A DNA stretch of 48,935 bases from the NCBI GenBank assembly GCA_025455065.1, contig JALONG010000036.1:1-48935 (forward strand), in the 5' to 3' direction. A model generated the notes under the pieces. The model ran no database searches. It saw nothing but the letters and a program-made list of their open reading frames with translations, and was not told the origin of the DNA. Position 1 is the first letter of the stretch. Each line of letters starts with the position of its first letter. The translations under genes and the position numbers were made by a program. The stretch comes from Candidatus Kapaibacterium sp. Lineage in GTDB: Bacteria > Bacteroidota > Ignavibacteria > Kapaibacteriales > UBA4661. This document shows positions 17,220-25,278 of this stretch, piece by piece.

Positions 17220-18611
17220 TTACTGCCAATGAAACAAACAAGGCGGAATAAGCAGCAGCAACGCCAACAGCATTAACACAAGTTGCAGCGGCAGCACCCA
17301 TTTTGCCCATTTTTCCCAAGGGATATTTGCCAGAGACAGCACACCAACGGTGATTGCGGAAGTCGGAATGATGATATTGGTGAACTCGCCGAATTGAAAC
17401 GCAAGAATGGCAGTTTGCCGCGTAACGCCCGTTAAATCCGCAAGTGGAGCCATAATCGGCATCGTGAGCGCGGCTTGTCCCGTACCGGAATGAATAAAAA
17501 AGTTTATCACCGATTGAATCACAAACATCTTTTGCGCGGCAAATATTGGGCTTGCCGACTCCACAAAGGGTGCAAGCGCATAGAGCATCGTGTCAATGAT
17601 GTGCGCATCTTTCGCAACGACCATTGTTGCTCGTGCTAAGGCGATAATGAGCGCCGTTGAAACAAGGTCTTTTGCACCATGCAGAAAAGCGGCAACAAAT
17701 TCATCGGCACTCAAACGCCCCACAACACCAACAACAATGCCCATCACAAGGAACAATGCCGCAATTTCTTCGATGTACCATTTGTACTGAATTACACCAA
17801 AAATCATCACACCAAGCGCTGCGAGAAATATCCACAGCACGATTTTATGCGTTCCGGTCATGCTCGTAAATTTATCGAAGTCGCCAAAATCAAGGTTTTT
17901 CCTGCGCTCTAGGTCATCAGCATAAATCGGACTCAGTTCCGGCTTTGCTTTGATGCGGTTTGCGTACCACATCACAAAAGCAATCGCGGGGATATTCGCA
18001 ATCGTCCAAACAAGTAGCCGATATTCCAAACCCGAATACGGCGGCAAGCCCGCAATTCCTTGTGCTATCGCCACATTAAAGGGATTCAAAAACGCTCCGG
18101 CGAAACCGATTTGTACGCCGATAAATGGTATCGCAACACCCACAAGCGAGTCGTAACCAAGAGCCAAAGCAAGTGGCACAAAAATAAGTACAAACGGAAT
18201 TGCCTCCTCGTTCATGCCAAAGGTCGCTCCGCCGACGGAGAACAGCAGCATAAAAAGCGGGATAAGCGCCGCACGCACAAATGGTGAGCGAGCGTGTGCT
18301 TTGGCGATAGATTTTATCAGTGCGTCAATGGCTTCAGTTTTTTGTAGCACCGAAAATGCGCCGCCCACAATCAACACAAAACCGATAATCATTGCCGCTT
18401 CCACAAAACCCTTGATTGGCGCGGTCATCAGAGATCCAAATCCTTGCGGATTATTTTTGATGTAATGAAACGAACCCGGTACAATAACCGTGCGCCCGTT
18501 TACTTGCGCCGTCGCATACTCGCCGCCCGGAACAATCCATGTCAAAGCGGTTATAAGAACGAGAAGCGAAAAAATCAAAATAAAGGTGTTAGGAAGTTTC
18601 AGTTTTTTCAT
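17220..18611 (-). CDS. YfcC-family (C4-dicarboxylate/basic amino acid antiporter-like) transporter
   Basis: 463 aa, about 12 hydrophobic segments, of the YfcC/DcuC-like superfamily. Conserved pieces include TWIVPGGEY near the N-terminus, the GATFGMNEEAIPFV loop, the FAGAFLNPFNVAIAQGIAGLPPYSG region and the late SGTGQAALTMPIMAPL segment. Members import or exchange C4-dicarboxylates, short-chain acids or basic amino acids; the substrate here is unknown. I placed the start at the ATG at 18611 (MKKLKLP), because upstream codons to 18695 are encoded by a repeated ATTCGTG-type filler element. The gene stands alone, about 200 bp from the next minus-strand gene. Confidence 0.85.
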   Translation of the reverse strand: MKKLKLPNTFILIFSLLVLITALTWIVPGGEYATAQVNGRTVIVPGSFHYIKNNPQGFGSLMTAPIKGFVEAAMIIGFVLIVGGAFSVLQKTEAIDALIKSIAKAHARSPFVRAALIPLFMLLFSVGGATFGMNEEAIPFVLIFVPLALALGYDSLVGVAIPFIGVQIGFAGAFLNPFNVAIAQGIAGLPPYSGLEYRLLVWTIANIPAIAFVMWYANRIKAKPELSPIYADDLERRKNLDFGDFDKFTSMTGTHKIVLWIFLAALGVMIFGVIQYKWYIEEIAALFLVMGIVVGVVGRLSADEFVAAFLHGAKDLVSTALIIALARATMVVAKDAHIIDTMLYALAPFVESASPIFAAQKMFVIQSVINFFIHSGTGQAALTMPIMAPLADLTGVTRQTAILAFQFGEFTNIIIPTSAITVGVLSLANIPWEKWAKWVLPLQLVLMLLALLLLIPPCLFHWQ

Positions 18612-18655
18612 TTCAGGCGACGGGAAAAATGGGAGAAAATTGGTTAGAATAATTG

Positions 18656-18770
18656 CCCACGAATCGCACAAATCCTCACGAATCAGGGCTATCATCTGGA
18701 AATTTTTTCATTGATGTAGAATGAATATCCTATACCAATGCTTCGTGTCAATTCGTGCAATTCGTGGATG
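18656..18770. repeat. Paired ATTCGTG filler element, copy 1
   Basis: The left arm 18656-18684 (CCCACGAATCGCAC type) and right arm 18741-18770 (ATTCGTGCAATTCGTGGATG type) are inverted relative to each other with about 56 bp between. The same arrangement recurs at 26453-26561. It sits just upstream of the YfcC-family gene. Confidence 0.7.
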
Positions 18771-18806
18771 AATTTCTGTGAAACTTAAAAAGATATTGTG
18801 GGGTGT

Positions 18807-19574
18807 TCAATCTACACGAATTGGCTTTCGCAGCGACATCGTTGTGCCAATGGTAATCACACCGACATAATACCCGCTTGCAACCTTGTAACCCTCATCA
18901 TTCCTATTGTTCCAAACGTGCGTATATTCACCTTGTGCTTGAAAGCCTTGATACAAACGTCGTACAAGTGCGGCTTGGTCGGAGAAAATGCTGACATTTA
19001 CTTGTGCCGCTTCCTCAAGCCGATACCGCAGCATCGGTGTCAAATCTTCCTGAAAAAGCCCACGAAGGTTGATATTGCTTGGTTCAAACAGCCCCGGCAG
19101 CGTTGAAAATTCTTTCACACCCGGAATACTGAAGGAGCGGCTTATGTCCTCTTTGTAGCGTCGAATTTCCGGCATTTCTTTCGCTGAAACTAGCGATTGC
19201 ACATCGACGGTTTCCCTTGCAAGTTCGATGAGAGAGCGCTTTCTGTCAGGCTTGGAAAGCACATCGGCAAAAACTTGACGGGCATCAATGCAAAAACGCA
19301 GCGATGGAGAAAGCGGCACAGACAGTGCTTGGTAAAAATGTCGGTCTTGTTCGCTGGTGAAAGGGTACTCACCGGGTGCAGTTGTTCCGAGTAGTCCTGA
19401 TGCGCCTTTTGTGCGTGCAATGTTTATGCTATCGCAGAGTTGCAGGAATGATTTTGCGGAATCTTGCCGAATCGGTAATTGTCCCTGCGCAAATGCCGCA
19501 AACTGGAGTGTAGCAGGCGCTGTTGCGAGCAGCAAATATGCGCAAAAGCGGGGAATTGACGCGAAAAAATTCAT
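18807..19574 (-). CDS. Secreted protein with FlgD-like C-terminal domain
   Basis: 255 aa from the ATG at 19574 (a TTG at 19589 is an alternative). A signal peptide ends near AFAQG (about 30). The middle is not recognised. The last 75 residues read VNVSIFSDQAALVRRL, YTHVWNNRNDEGYKVASGYY and RKPIRVD, which matches the FlgD Ig-like fold that commonly sits at the C-terminus of proteins sorted by the type IX secretion system in Bacteroidota, Ignavibacteria and relatives. It is probably exported and surface-attached. Function of the N-terminal part is unknown. Confidence 0.72.
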   Translation of the reverse strand: MNFFASIPRFCAYLLLATAPATLQFAAFAQGQLPIRQDSAKSFLQLCDSINIARTKGASGLLGTTAPGEYPFTSEQDRHFYQALSVPLSPSLRFCIDARQVFADVLSKPDRKRSLIELARETVDVQSLVSAKEMPEIRRYKEDISRSFSIPGVKEFSTLPGLFEPSNINLRGLFQEDLTPMLRYRLEEAAQVNVSIFSDQAALVRRLYQGFQAQGEYTHVWNNRNDEGYKVASGYYVGVITIGTTMSLRKPIRVD

Positions 19575-19652
19575 TGTTGAAATACCCAAAAGTGACGTAA
19601 AGGGAGGTCATTTCCTAAAGACACATCTGGGCGTATTTCTTTGCGCACAGTG

Positions 19653-19697
19653 AAGAAAAACGGCTTTTACGGTGAACAACAATTCCCATAAAAGCCG
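19653..19697 (-). terminator. Terminator after the M20 peptidase gene
   Basis: On the minus strand CGGCTTTTATGG pairs with CCGTAAAAGCCG (outer arms about 19696 and 19661), followed by TTTTTCTTC (19660-19652). It closes the minus-strand cyanophycin-related cluster, 16 bp after the peptidase stop. Confidence 0.8.
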
Positions 19698-19712
19698 CTT
19701 CAATACTTGCTT

Positions 19713-20879
19713 CTAACGACTTATCGGCTCATGCAAAAAATTCTGCTCTCGAATAACTTCCAGCGCAATATCGGCGGATTTTTGGAGGTCTTCGAGGTAA
19801 ATAAATTCCGTGTTCGCGTGAGGATTTTGAGCGCCGATGCCTATATTTACTGATTTGATGCCGCGCCGATTGAACGAATTTGCATCGCTTCCACCCCACG
19901 AAACGTAAGGATTTGGCTTCAAACCTGCCTTTTCAATCGCACGGCTGATTTCTTGAAACACGCGGTCTTCCGGTTTAATCAAATACGGCGTAAAATCCCA
20001 CCGCGCATTAAACTCAAGCCCTGCACCCACTTCTGCGGCTGCGGCTTCAAACGTCGCTTGAATTTTTTTCGCTAACTGCTCGACTAATTCCAAATTCATA
20101 GAACGAATCTCGCCTTCGATGGTTGTCTGTGCGGGAACGACATTGACCGCTTCGCCGCCGTGAATCATGCCCACGTTCACCGTCGTCGTGTTGTCCACGC
20201 GACCAATCGGAATAGCACTAATCGCCTTTGCCGCCGCAACGATAGCATTGATGCCCTTTTCCGGCGCTATGCCCGAATGGGATGCTTTGCCCAAAAACGT
20301 CGCTTTGAAGGCAATCGCTCCGCAGGATTCACACACAAAATTGCCCGGACGCATGGAAGAATCGAACACAAACGCCATTTCTACTTCTTTGCGAAGCGGA
20401 ATGTTCATTGAACCGTCCAACGTGGTTTCTTCGCAGGTCGTGAAGGCAATCGTGAAGCCGCGTGTGGGCAGATTTTCTTTCACAATTTTTTCCAGCGTAT
20501 AAAGCAAAATCGTCACTCCGGCGCGATTATCCACACCCAACGCCGTTGTGCCGTCCGACGTGATTTTTTCCTCATCCACAACAACCTTCGTGTCAATCGT
20601 CGGGCGCGGCGTGTCCATATGAGCGGTCATGATAAAATCACCGCCACCTGCCACAGGACACAGGATATTGCCTGCATCGCCGTCCCACTTCGTGAACGTG
20701 TTGTCTTCGTAAGAATTCAGCCCCAAGCGGCTGACAAAATTGTGAATATAATCCGCCATCGGGCGCTCTTTGCCCGAAAGCGCAGGAATCACCGTTACTT
20801 CACGGAAAATCTCGATAATACGAGGGTCTATGACCGTTTGGGTATGGTGTTTTTCATATACTTCTGTTGCTGTCATCAC
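19713..20879 (-). CDS. M20-family metallopeptidase (PepT-like)
   Basis: 388 aa, with no signal peptide. Metal ligands of the M20 family are present: His87 and Asp89 in AHMDTP, bridging Asp117 in GVDNRAG, the catalytic Glu150/Glu151 pair in CEETTL, Asp173 in FDSSMRPG and His354 in QNPHAN; the lid domain (about 190-300) contains the conserved His201 in KASHSGI. It resembles tripeptidase T-like aminopeptidases of the cytoplasm. It follows two cyanophycin-synthetase homologues and a cyanophycinase on the same strand, so it could hydrolyse the dipeptides that cyanophycinase releases, but that is inference from context; a 50-bp filler gap separates it from the upstream gene. Confidence 0.87.
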   Translation of the reverse strand: MMTATEVYEKHHTQTVIDPRIIEIFREVTVIPALSGKERPMADYIHNFVSRLGLNSYEDNTFTKWDGDAGNILCPVAGGGDFIMTAHMDTPRPTIDTKVVVDEEKITSDGTTALGVDNRAGVTILLYTLEKIVKENLPTRGFTIAFTTCEETTLDGSMNIPLRKEVEMAFVFDSSMRPGNFVCESCGAIAFKATFLGKASHSGIAPEKGINAIVAAAKAISAIPIGRVDNTTTVNVGMIHGGEAVNVVPAQTTIEGEIRSMNLELVEQLAKKIQATFEAAAAEVGAGLEFNARWDFTPYLIKPEDRVFQEISRAIEKAGLKPNPYVSWGGSDANSFNRRGIKSVNIGIGAQNPHANTEFIYLEDLQKSADIALEVIREQNFLHEPISR

Positions 20880-20884
20880 ACACT

Positions 20885-20929
20885 TCTCGGTTTTTAGTTG
20901 TTTGTTGTTAGTTGTTAGTTTTTGGTCGG
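20885..20929. repeat. Simple-sequence filler between peptidase and CphA-like genes
   Basis: The gap consists of TTTTTAGTTG, TTGTTAGTTG and TTTTTGGTCGG units, like the run at 9141-9240. No promoter or terminator is apparent. Confidence 0.55.
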
Positions 20930-23038
20930 TTAATGGAAGAGGCTTTCTTTTTCGGTGGCAAAAAGTCGCTCAACCGTGTTTTCAAGCCATGTTCGTACCT
21001 TGTACTTCGATATGCCGAATGCGAGCAACGTAGAAGCAAGAGCCAGTACAAGTTCTTTGTCCAGCGTGGTTTCAAGCGCGATTCCGCGCACGAAAGGCGA
21101 TTCTTGCTTGCCTTCGAGCAGCGTCATTGTGCCATTTTCTAAAACGAAGGCTTTTCCACCACGTGAGCAATGGAGCGCTAACTGAGGATTTGTGCGGTGT
21201 GTGGCGAAAAATATCGTTTCGTGGTCGTACCGCTCCACCGAGCGCGTGATAAGCGGATTATTCGCATTCAAAACAGCTGTTCCACCCGCTACCAAATACT
21301 CCGCCACCAACGCCTGCGCATGAGCCGCATCCTCACTTGTTTCAAGGGCATTATCGTTAGCATCACCACTATCGTTCTCGGCTATGTCAGCAATATTCAG
21401 CACCACGCCCACATCGGCACGGTCATAGCATAAACCCTCGCTGGTAATGGTTTCAAGTGGGATTTCGAGAACAGCGCAATCAATTTCCGGTTCGGTCAAT
21501 ATCGTCAAAATACCGCTTTCGCCCCTCAGTGTCAAGGTTTCGTGCCGAATCGAAGCACTTCCGGGTGAAGCGCTCCCGACGGTAAACCCAAGTTCCGTTA
21601 ATGCGTCATCCAGCATGGTACGCAGGAAATCTCCACCTAAACCCGCCGAAATAGCAACAATCGGCACTCGTGCGGGTTTGTCAGAGGGAAATACCGCAGA
21701 AAGCAGGTTTTGTCCGATGTTGTAGGTTTTTCCGCTTGTGGGCAAGCGGTAGAGCCGTGTTTCGGGTTGAAGCGAACAATGCAACGTTGTCGCCGAAGCA
21801 TTGTCAAGCAATGGACGATTCAGCGACGGCGTAGTAATGCGGAGTTCAGCCAATTCATAGCCAAAATGTTCGCGGATAGTTCCCGCAATCTGCTCAAAAA
21901 GCCACTTGTTTTCGTGACAAACTTCGTCGTTCATTTCAATCACCGCACCGCCATTTTCCGGCGTTCCTTCGCGTTTGAGCCGCACAACAAAGCCTTTCGG
22001 CAAAACAGCTTCCGGCGCAAAACCAAATTCCGACAACACAGCACGGCTTTCGTCATCAAGCACGACAGGCTGCAAGCGTCCCGAAGTCCGGCGTAAGGCA
22101 TTGAGCGCCTCAACAAGCGCTTCAATACTCGCCTCACCATTCCCTTCCACAATCGGCGGCGCAAGTTTCAGCACCGACGGAGCAGCGCCATTCAAGAGCA
22201 GCACACGATACGCATTTGTCAAGACAGCTTCGGGAGCCGCATCCTTGCTTGCTTTGAAAGGAGCGCTAGTGCCGAAGGGCAGATGTAAGGTTCGCAGACA
22301 CGTGCGCGTTATTTCCTGTTCCAAAGCGCTTACCTGCTCGGAACTTTGCAATACGGTATTATGTCTTGTGTGCAGGGATTTGGGCAAGAGCAAACCCGCT
22401 TCAAAGCGTCGTGAATACTTGCCCGTGCCAAGCCGAAAGGATTCCACATCCGCCTCGCGCAAGCGCACAAGCGGGAGACGGCGGCGACGTGCTTCGGTAA
22501 GAATCTCCTGCGTCGAAAAACTTGGAACAAATTCTGCCGCAATGCCGCGTAATTGCCGGATAATCGGCGAAATTTCAACAGATTCTTTTAACAGCAGCGC
22601 ATTGACGATGTGCAGTGCTGCCTTTGCCGCAACGATTCCCGCCTCTTCGTAGAAATAGCTAAAAACTACGTTGTACACGCCTTTCTGTGAGGTTCTGCGG
22701 GTTTTTCCGTAGGTGACATCCATTCCCGCCAAAACCTGCAATTCCAGCGCAATATGCTCCAAAACGTGTCCCAAAAGCGTTCCTTCGCTCATGCGCCGAA
22801 AAAAGCCTCCGGGAGCGCCCACCGAGCAGTGATGCTCATAGAGCGAGGGCAAAAGCGCCTTCAGTGCATCGAAAAAGCCGTCAATCGTGTTGGTAAATAC
22901 TTCGTCGTATTCCCCCAAATCCAGCGTCAAACGCACCACTGGCGACCACGCAAAGGCATTTGCGCCGCGTACAAGGCTGATGTCAAGCGCTTTGAGCGGA
23001 TGCGAGGAAGTGAGATATGGTGCGGGTTGGAGAGACAT
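20930..23038 (-). CDS. Cyanophycin-synthetase homologue with lost ATP sites (pseudo-CphA)
   Basis: 702 aa, against roughly 870-900 for CphA1. The N-domain (about 15-165) is well kept and includes GHVLEHIALELQ: His91, Glu94 and His95 form the HxxEH motif described as a zinc-peptidase site in the N-domain of some CphA1 enzymes, with candidate third ligands Glu131/Glu132. The ATP-grasp domain is truncated: the GTGKYSRRFEAG entry and the YRVLLLNG strand remain, but the KPLxGNxGxG lysine loop and the ExNxxPG metal site are gone. The Mur-ligase domain (about 456-690) has its P-loop replaced by SAGLGGDFL (464-472). It cannot be a normal synthetase. It may provide structure or primers to the ATP-grasp-competent homologue encoded upstream. 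Confidence 0.85.
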   Translation of the reverse strand: MSLQPAPYLTSSHPLKALDISLVRGANAFAWSPVVRLTLDLGEYDEVFTNTIDGFFDALKALLPSLYEHHCSVGAPGGFFRRMSEGTLLGHVLEHIALELQVLAGMDVTYGKTRRTSQKGVYNVVFSYFYEEAGIVAAKAALHIVNALLLKESVEISPIIRQLRGIAAEFVPSFSTQEILTEARRRRLPLVRLREADVESFRLGTGKYSRRFEAGLLLPKSLHTRHNTVLQSSEQVSALEQEITRTCLRTLHLPFGTSAPFKASKDAAPEAVLTNAYRVLLLNGAAPSVLKLAPPIVEGNGEASIEALVEALNALRRTSGRLQPVVLDDESRAVLSEFGFAPEAVLPKGFVVRLKREGTPENGGAVIEMNDEVCHENKWLFEQIAGTIREHFGYELAELRITTPSLNRPLLDNASATTLHCSLQPETRLYRLPTSGKTYNIGQNLLSAVFPSDKPARVPIVAISAGLGGDFLRTMLDDALTELGFTVGSASPGSASIRHETLTLRGESGILTILTEPEIDCAVLEIPLETITSEGLCYDRADVGVVLNIADIAENDSGDANDNALETSEDAAHAQALVAEYLVAGGTAVLNANNPLITRSVERYDHETIFFATHRTNPQLALHCSRGGKAFVLENGTMTLLEGKQESPFVRGIALETTLDKELVLALASTLLAFGISKYKVRTWLENTVERLFATEKESLFH

Positions 23039-23107
23039 GGCGTTTATAGTTTGATATTACCTCTGTACCATACAAAAAACCTTATAGGCAGTATAAAATC
23101 TAGCATT

Positions 23108-23239
23108 CGTAGCACAGACATTCCTGTCTGTGCCACCAATACGCGAAGCGTATCATCTTCAAAAGACAGTCGTTCATAATTATTCCGTTTGTTATGCCTA
23201 ACGGCATCAAGGGACACAGACAAGAATGTCTGTGCTACG
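23108..23239. repeat. Paired ACAGACATTC palindrome element, copy 1
   Basis: The left arm 23108-23134 (GTAGCACAGACATTCCTG..) and right arm 23212-23239 (..AAGAATGTCTGTGCTAC) form an inverted pair about 80 bp apart; each arm is itself a near-palindrome. It lies between the two synthetase-like genes. A second pair is at 44802-44953 and single palindromes are at 48071 and 48886. The arrangement recalls bacterial REP/BIME elements. Confidence 0.8.
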
Positions 23240-23291
23240 GAAGCCAGTATTTACAACGCTTTCAGAGTTTTATATGGTGTATAAGGCGAGT

Positions 23292-25226
23292 TTACTCATA
23301 CTTCGTCAAAAGTCCCGCCAAAAGCGGTTGCAATGCCTTGAAAATACCGCCGTCTCTGCCTTCTTCCTTCGTGAAGGTAACAGCGCGGGGTTCAGCCAAA
23401 CCGCCGCCCATGATGACGATGTACCCGTCGTGAACTTGCATCACATAACCATCGGGCTGCACGTCGCGCTTCAAGATTTCTTCGGCATAGTGCGGGTCTT
23501 CAAGAATGACCACATCTGCGCCTTCGTGGAATGTGCCGTAATCAAAAATATCATCTTTGGTGTGGCGAAAAACGGCAAATTCTAACTTGGGATTGCGCAG
23601 CATAATTTCAACGTTTTTGCTGTGGCGCTTGTGCTTGTGGAAAAATTCTCCGTTGAAGGACACGCCGTCTTTGAGCAATGCGCCGTATTCCACATCGGGC
23701 TTGATTTCCTTCAATGCCGCATAAATACTTGCGGAAAGTTCGGGAGAAATTTTATTTCCGGCGATAATCGGGATTCGCTCCGAGCGGTCTTTCGGGAAAT
23801 TCGCCCGCATAATCAGCCCCGGAACGTCTATTGGTGAGCCTTCTGCGGGTGCGATGTGCATAAACACGCCCGGACCGGCATTGATTTCGATTATCGCAAA
23901 ATTGCCCGCATCCCAAGGTTTGCTAATGTCTTCCGCCAAAACGTCAATGCCCAAGCACATTACTTTGAAAAATTTTGCAATATCGTCCACCATTTTCACA
24001 TTTTTCGGGTGCATTTTTTCGGTTACATTCACCGACACACCGCCCACCGAAACATTCGCCACACGGCGCAAATACACGCGCTCACCCATCGGAGGCACGG
24101 AAGAAAGCGTTAAATTTTGCAGTGCGATGTATTCTTTTAACCCGTCATCTACGGTGATTTTTGCAAGCGGCGACCGGGCATTGTCGCGGCGTTCAGGGCG
24201 CTTGTTTTCGAGTTCGATGAGCGCTTCAATCGTGTCTTTGCCATTACCTTCCACATACGCCGGAACACGCTGCAAGGCAGCCACAAAGCGCCCGTTCACG
24301 GCAAGTAGGCGGTGGTCTTTGCCATAGACTTGCTGTTCGGCGATTGCGCCGTCAAAACTTGCTCCCGCTTCCCGTGCCGCATCCACAATACGCCGGAAGG
24401 CAGTCAGCGCCTCGTCTTTGGTTTGGATGTCGGTCGTCACGCCTTGCCCTTTGTGTCCCGCAAGCGGCTTGACAACAAGCGGGAAGCCCAATTCTTCAAT
24501 CTCTTCCAAAAGTTCGTCTTCGGTCATGCAATTATTCCCAATCGGCGTAGGGAAGCCACAATCCAGCAAAAATTCTTTCACTGCATCTTTTTGCGTCGTA
24601 AACTCCGTATCTTTGATGCTGTCGGTATGAAAAACCGTCGAGCGCCCACGGACTTGCTTCTTTCCATAGCCCCATTGGAAATCACCCTCGCTACGCAGAA
24701 AAAACATCGGTATTTTGCGTTTGATGCCCGCTTCGACAATCGAAGAAATCGTTGGACCGCCTTGAATGGTGCGGTCGAACTGTTTTTGGAGTTTCAGAAA
24801 ACTCGTGTGAAAATCGAATGTTTTTTCGCTGCTAAGTGCCGCAAACCACTCCGCAACAAGCGCTGCTGCGTCTTCGGCGACATATTCATCCAAATACTGC
24901 ACCGCGACGATGTAGGAATCCCCGTCAAAACTGACACTGCTTTCGCTCACGGGAAGGTTGATTTCCATGCGGAGCGTTTCAATGAGTGTCGCCACAAAAA
25001 GGTCTATAACGCGCTCAAATTGGCGCTTGGCGAGTTGGAGAAATTCTGCCGACACAAGCGGCTGATAATACTCCACCGTGCGCCCCGCCGGAGCGATGTA
25101 CAGGTTAAACACCACCGCAGGACGCGCCAGATAATAGCTCGGTCCTTTGTAAGAGTAAAATTTTGAGACGCTGAAATCCTCGTGCGTCAGCTGCGGAAGC
25201 GGTTCGTGTGTGGTGTCCTTGGTCAT
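23292..25226 (-). CDS. Cyanophycin-synthetase-like ATP-grasp ligase lacking a Mur-ligase P-loop
   Basis: 644 aa from the ATG at 25226 (the frame runs to 25328 but overlaps the cyanophycinase end). The N-domain (about 15-200) is divergent and has no HxxEH motif. The ATP-grasp domain (about 200-480) looks complete: Lys253 in VVKPLAGHKGQGV, Glu297, the RLLAVNGRFVAALQRVPAYV strand (306-324), VYLRRVANVSVGG and the metal-binding Glu447/Asn449 in IIEINAGPG. In CphA1 this domain extends the aspartate backbone; in CphA2 it joins beta-Asp-Arg units. The C-terminal Mur-ligase remnant (about 485-640) has IPIIAGNKISPEL in place of the P-loop, so side-chain arginine addition is not expected. It lies 52 bp after the cyanophycinase gene and 253 bp before the second homologue. 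Confidence 0.87.
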   Translation of the reverse strand: MTKDTTHEPLPQLTHEDFSVSKFYSYKGPSYYLARPAVVFNLYIAPAGRTVEYYQPLVSAEFLQLAKRQFERVIDLFVATLIETLRMEINLPVSESSVSFDGDSYIVAVQYLDEYVAEDAAALVAEWFAALSSEKTFDFHTSFLKLQKQFDRTIQGGPTISSIVEAGIKRKIPMFFLRSEGDFQWGYGKKQVRGRSTVFHTDSIKDTEFTTQKDAVKEFLLDCGFPTPIGNNCMTEDELLEEIEELGFPLVVKPLAGHKGQGVTTDIQTKDEALTAFRRIVDAAREAGASFDGAIAEQQVYGKDHRLLAVNGRFVAALQRVPAYVEGNGKDTIEALIELENKRPERRDNARSPLAKITVDDGLKEYIALQNLTLSSVPPMGERVYLRRVANVSVGGVSVNVTEKMHPKNVKMVDDIAKFFKVMCLGIDVLAEDISKPWDAGNFAIIEINAGPGVFMHIAPAEGSPIDVPGLIMRANFPKDRSERIPIIAGNKISPELSASIYAALKEIKPDVEYGALLKDGVSFNGEFFHKHKRHSKNVEIMLRNPKLEFAVFRHTKDDIFDYGTFHEGADVVILEDPHYAEEILKRDVQPDGYVMQVHDGYIVIMGGGLAEPRAVTFTKEEGRDGGIFKALQPLLAGLLTKYE

Positions 25227-25278
25227 TGGGCGTTGTTGGTTGAAAATGAGGAAGAATGCTGTTTGTATATTGATGGTA

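Noticed and set aside
20930-25226. One cyanophycin synthetase gene broken into two pieces
   Set aside because: Both proteins have their own N-domain, ATP-grasp region and Mur remnant in the same order, so they are diverged paralogues, not halves of one gene.
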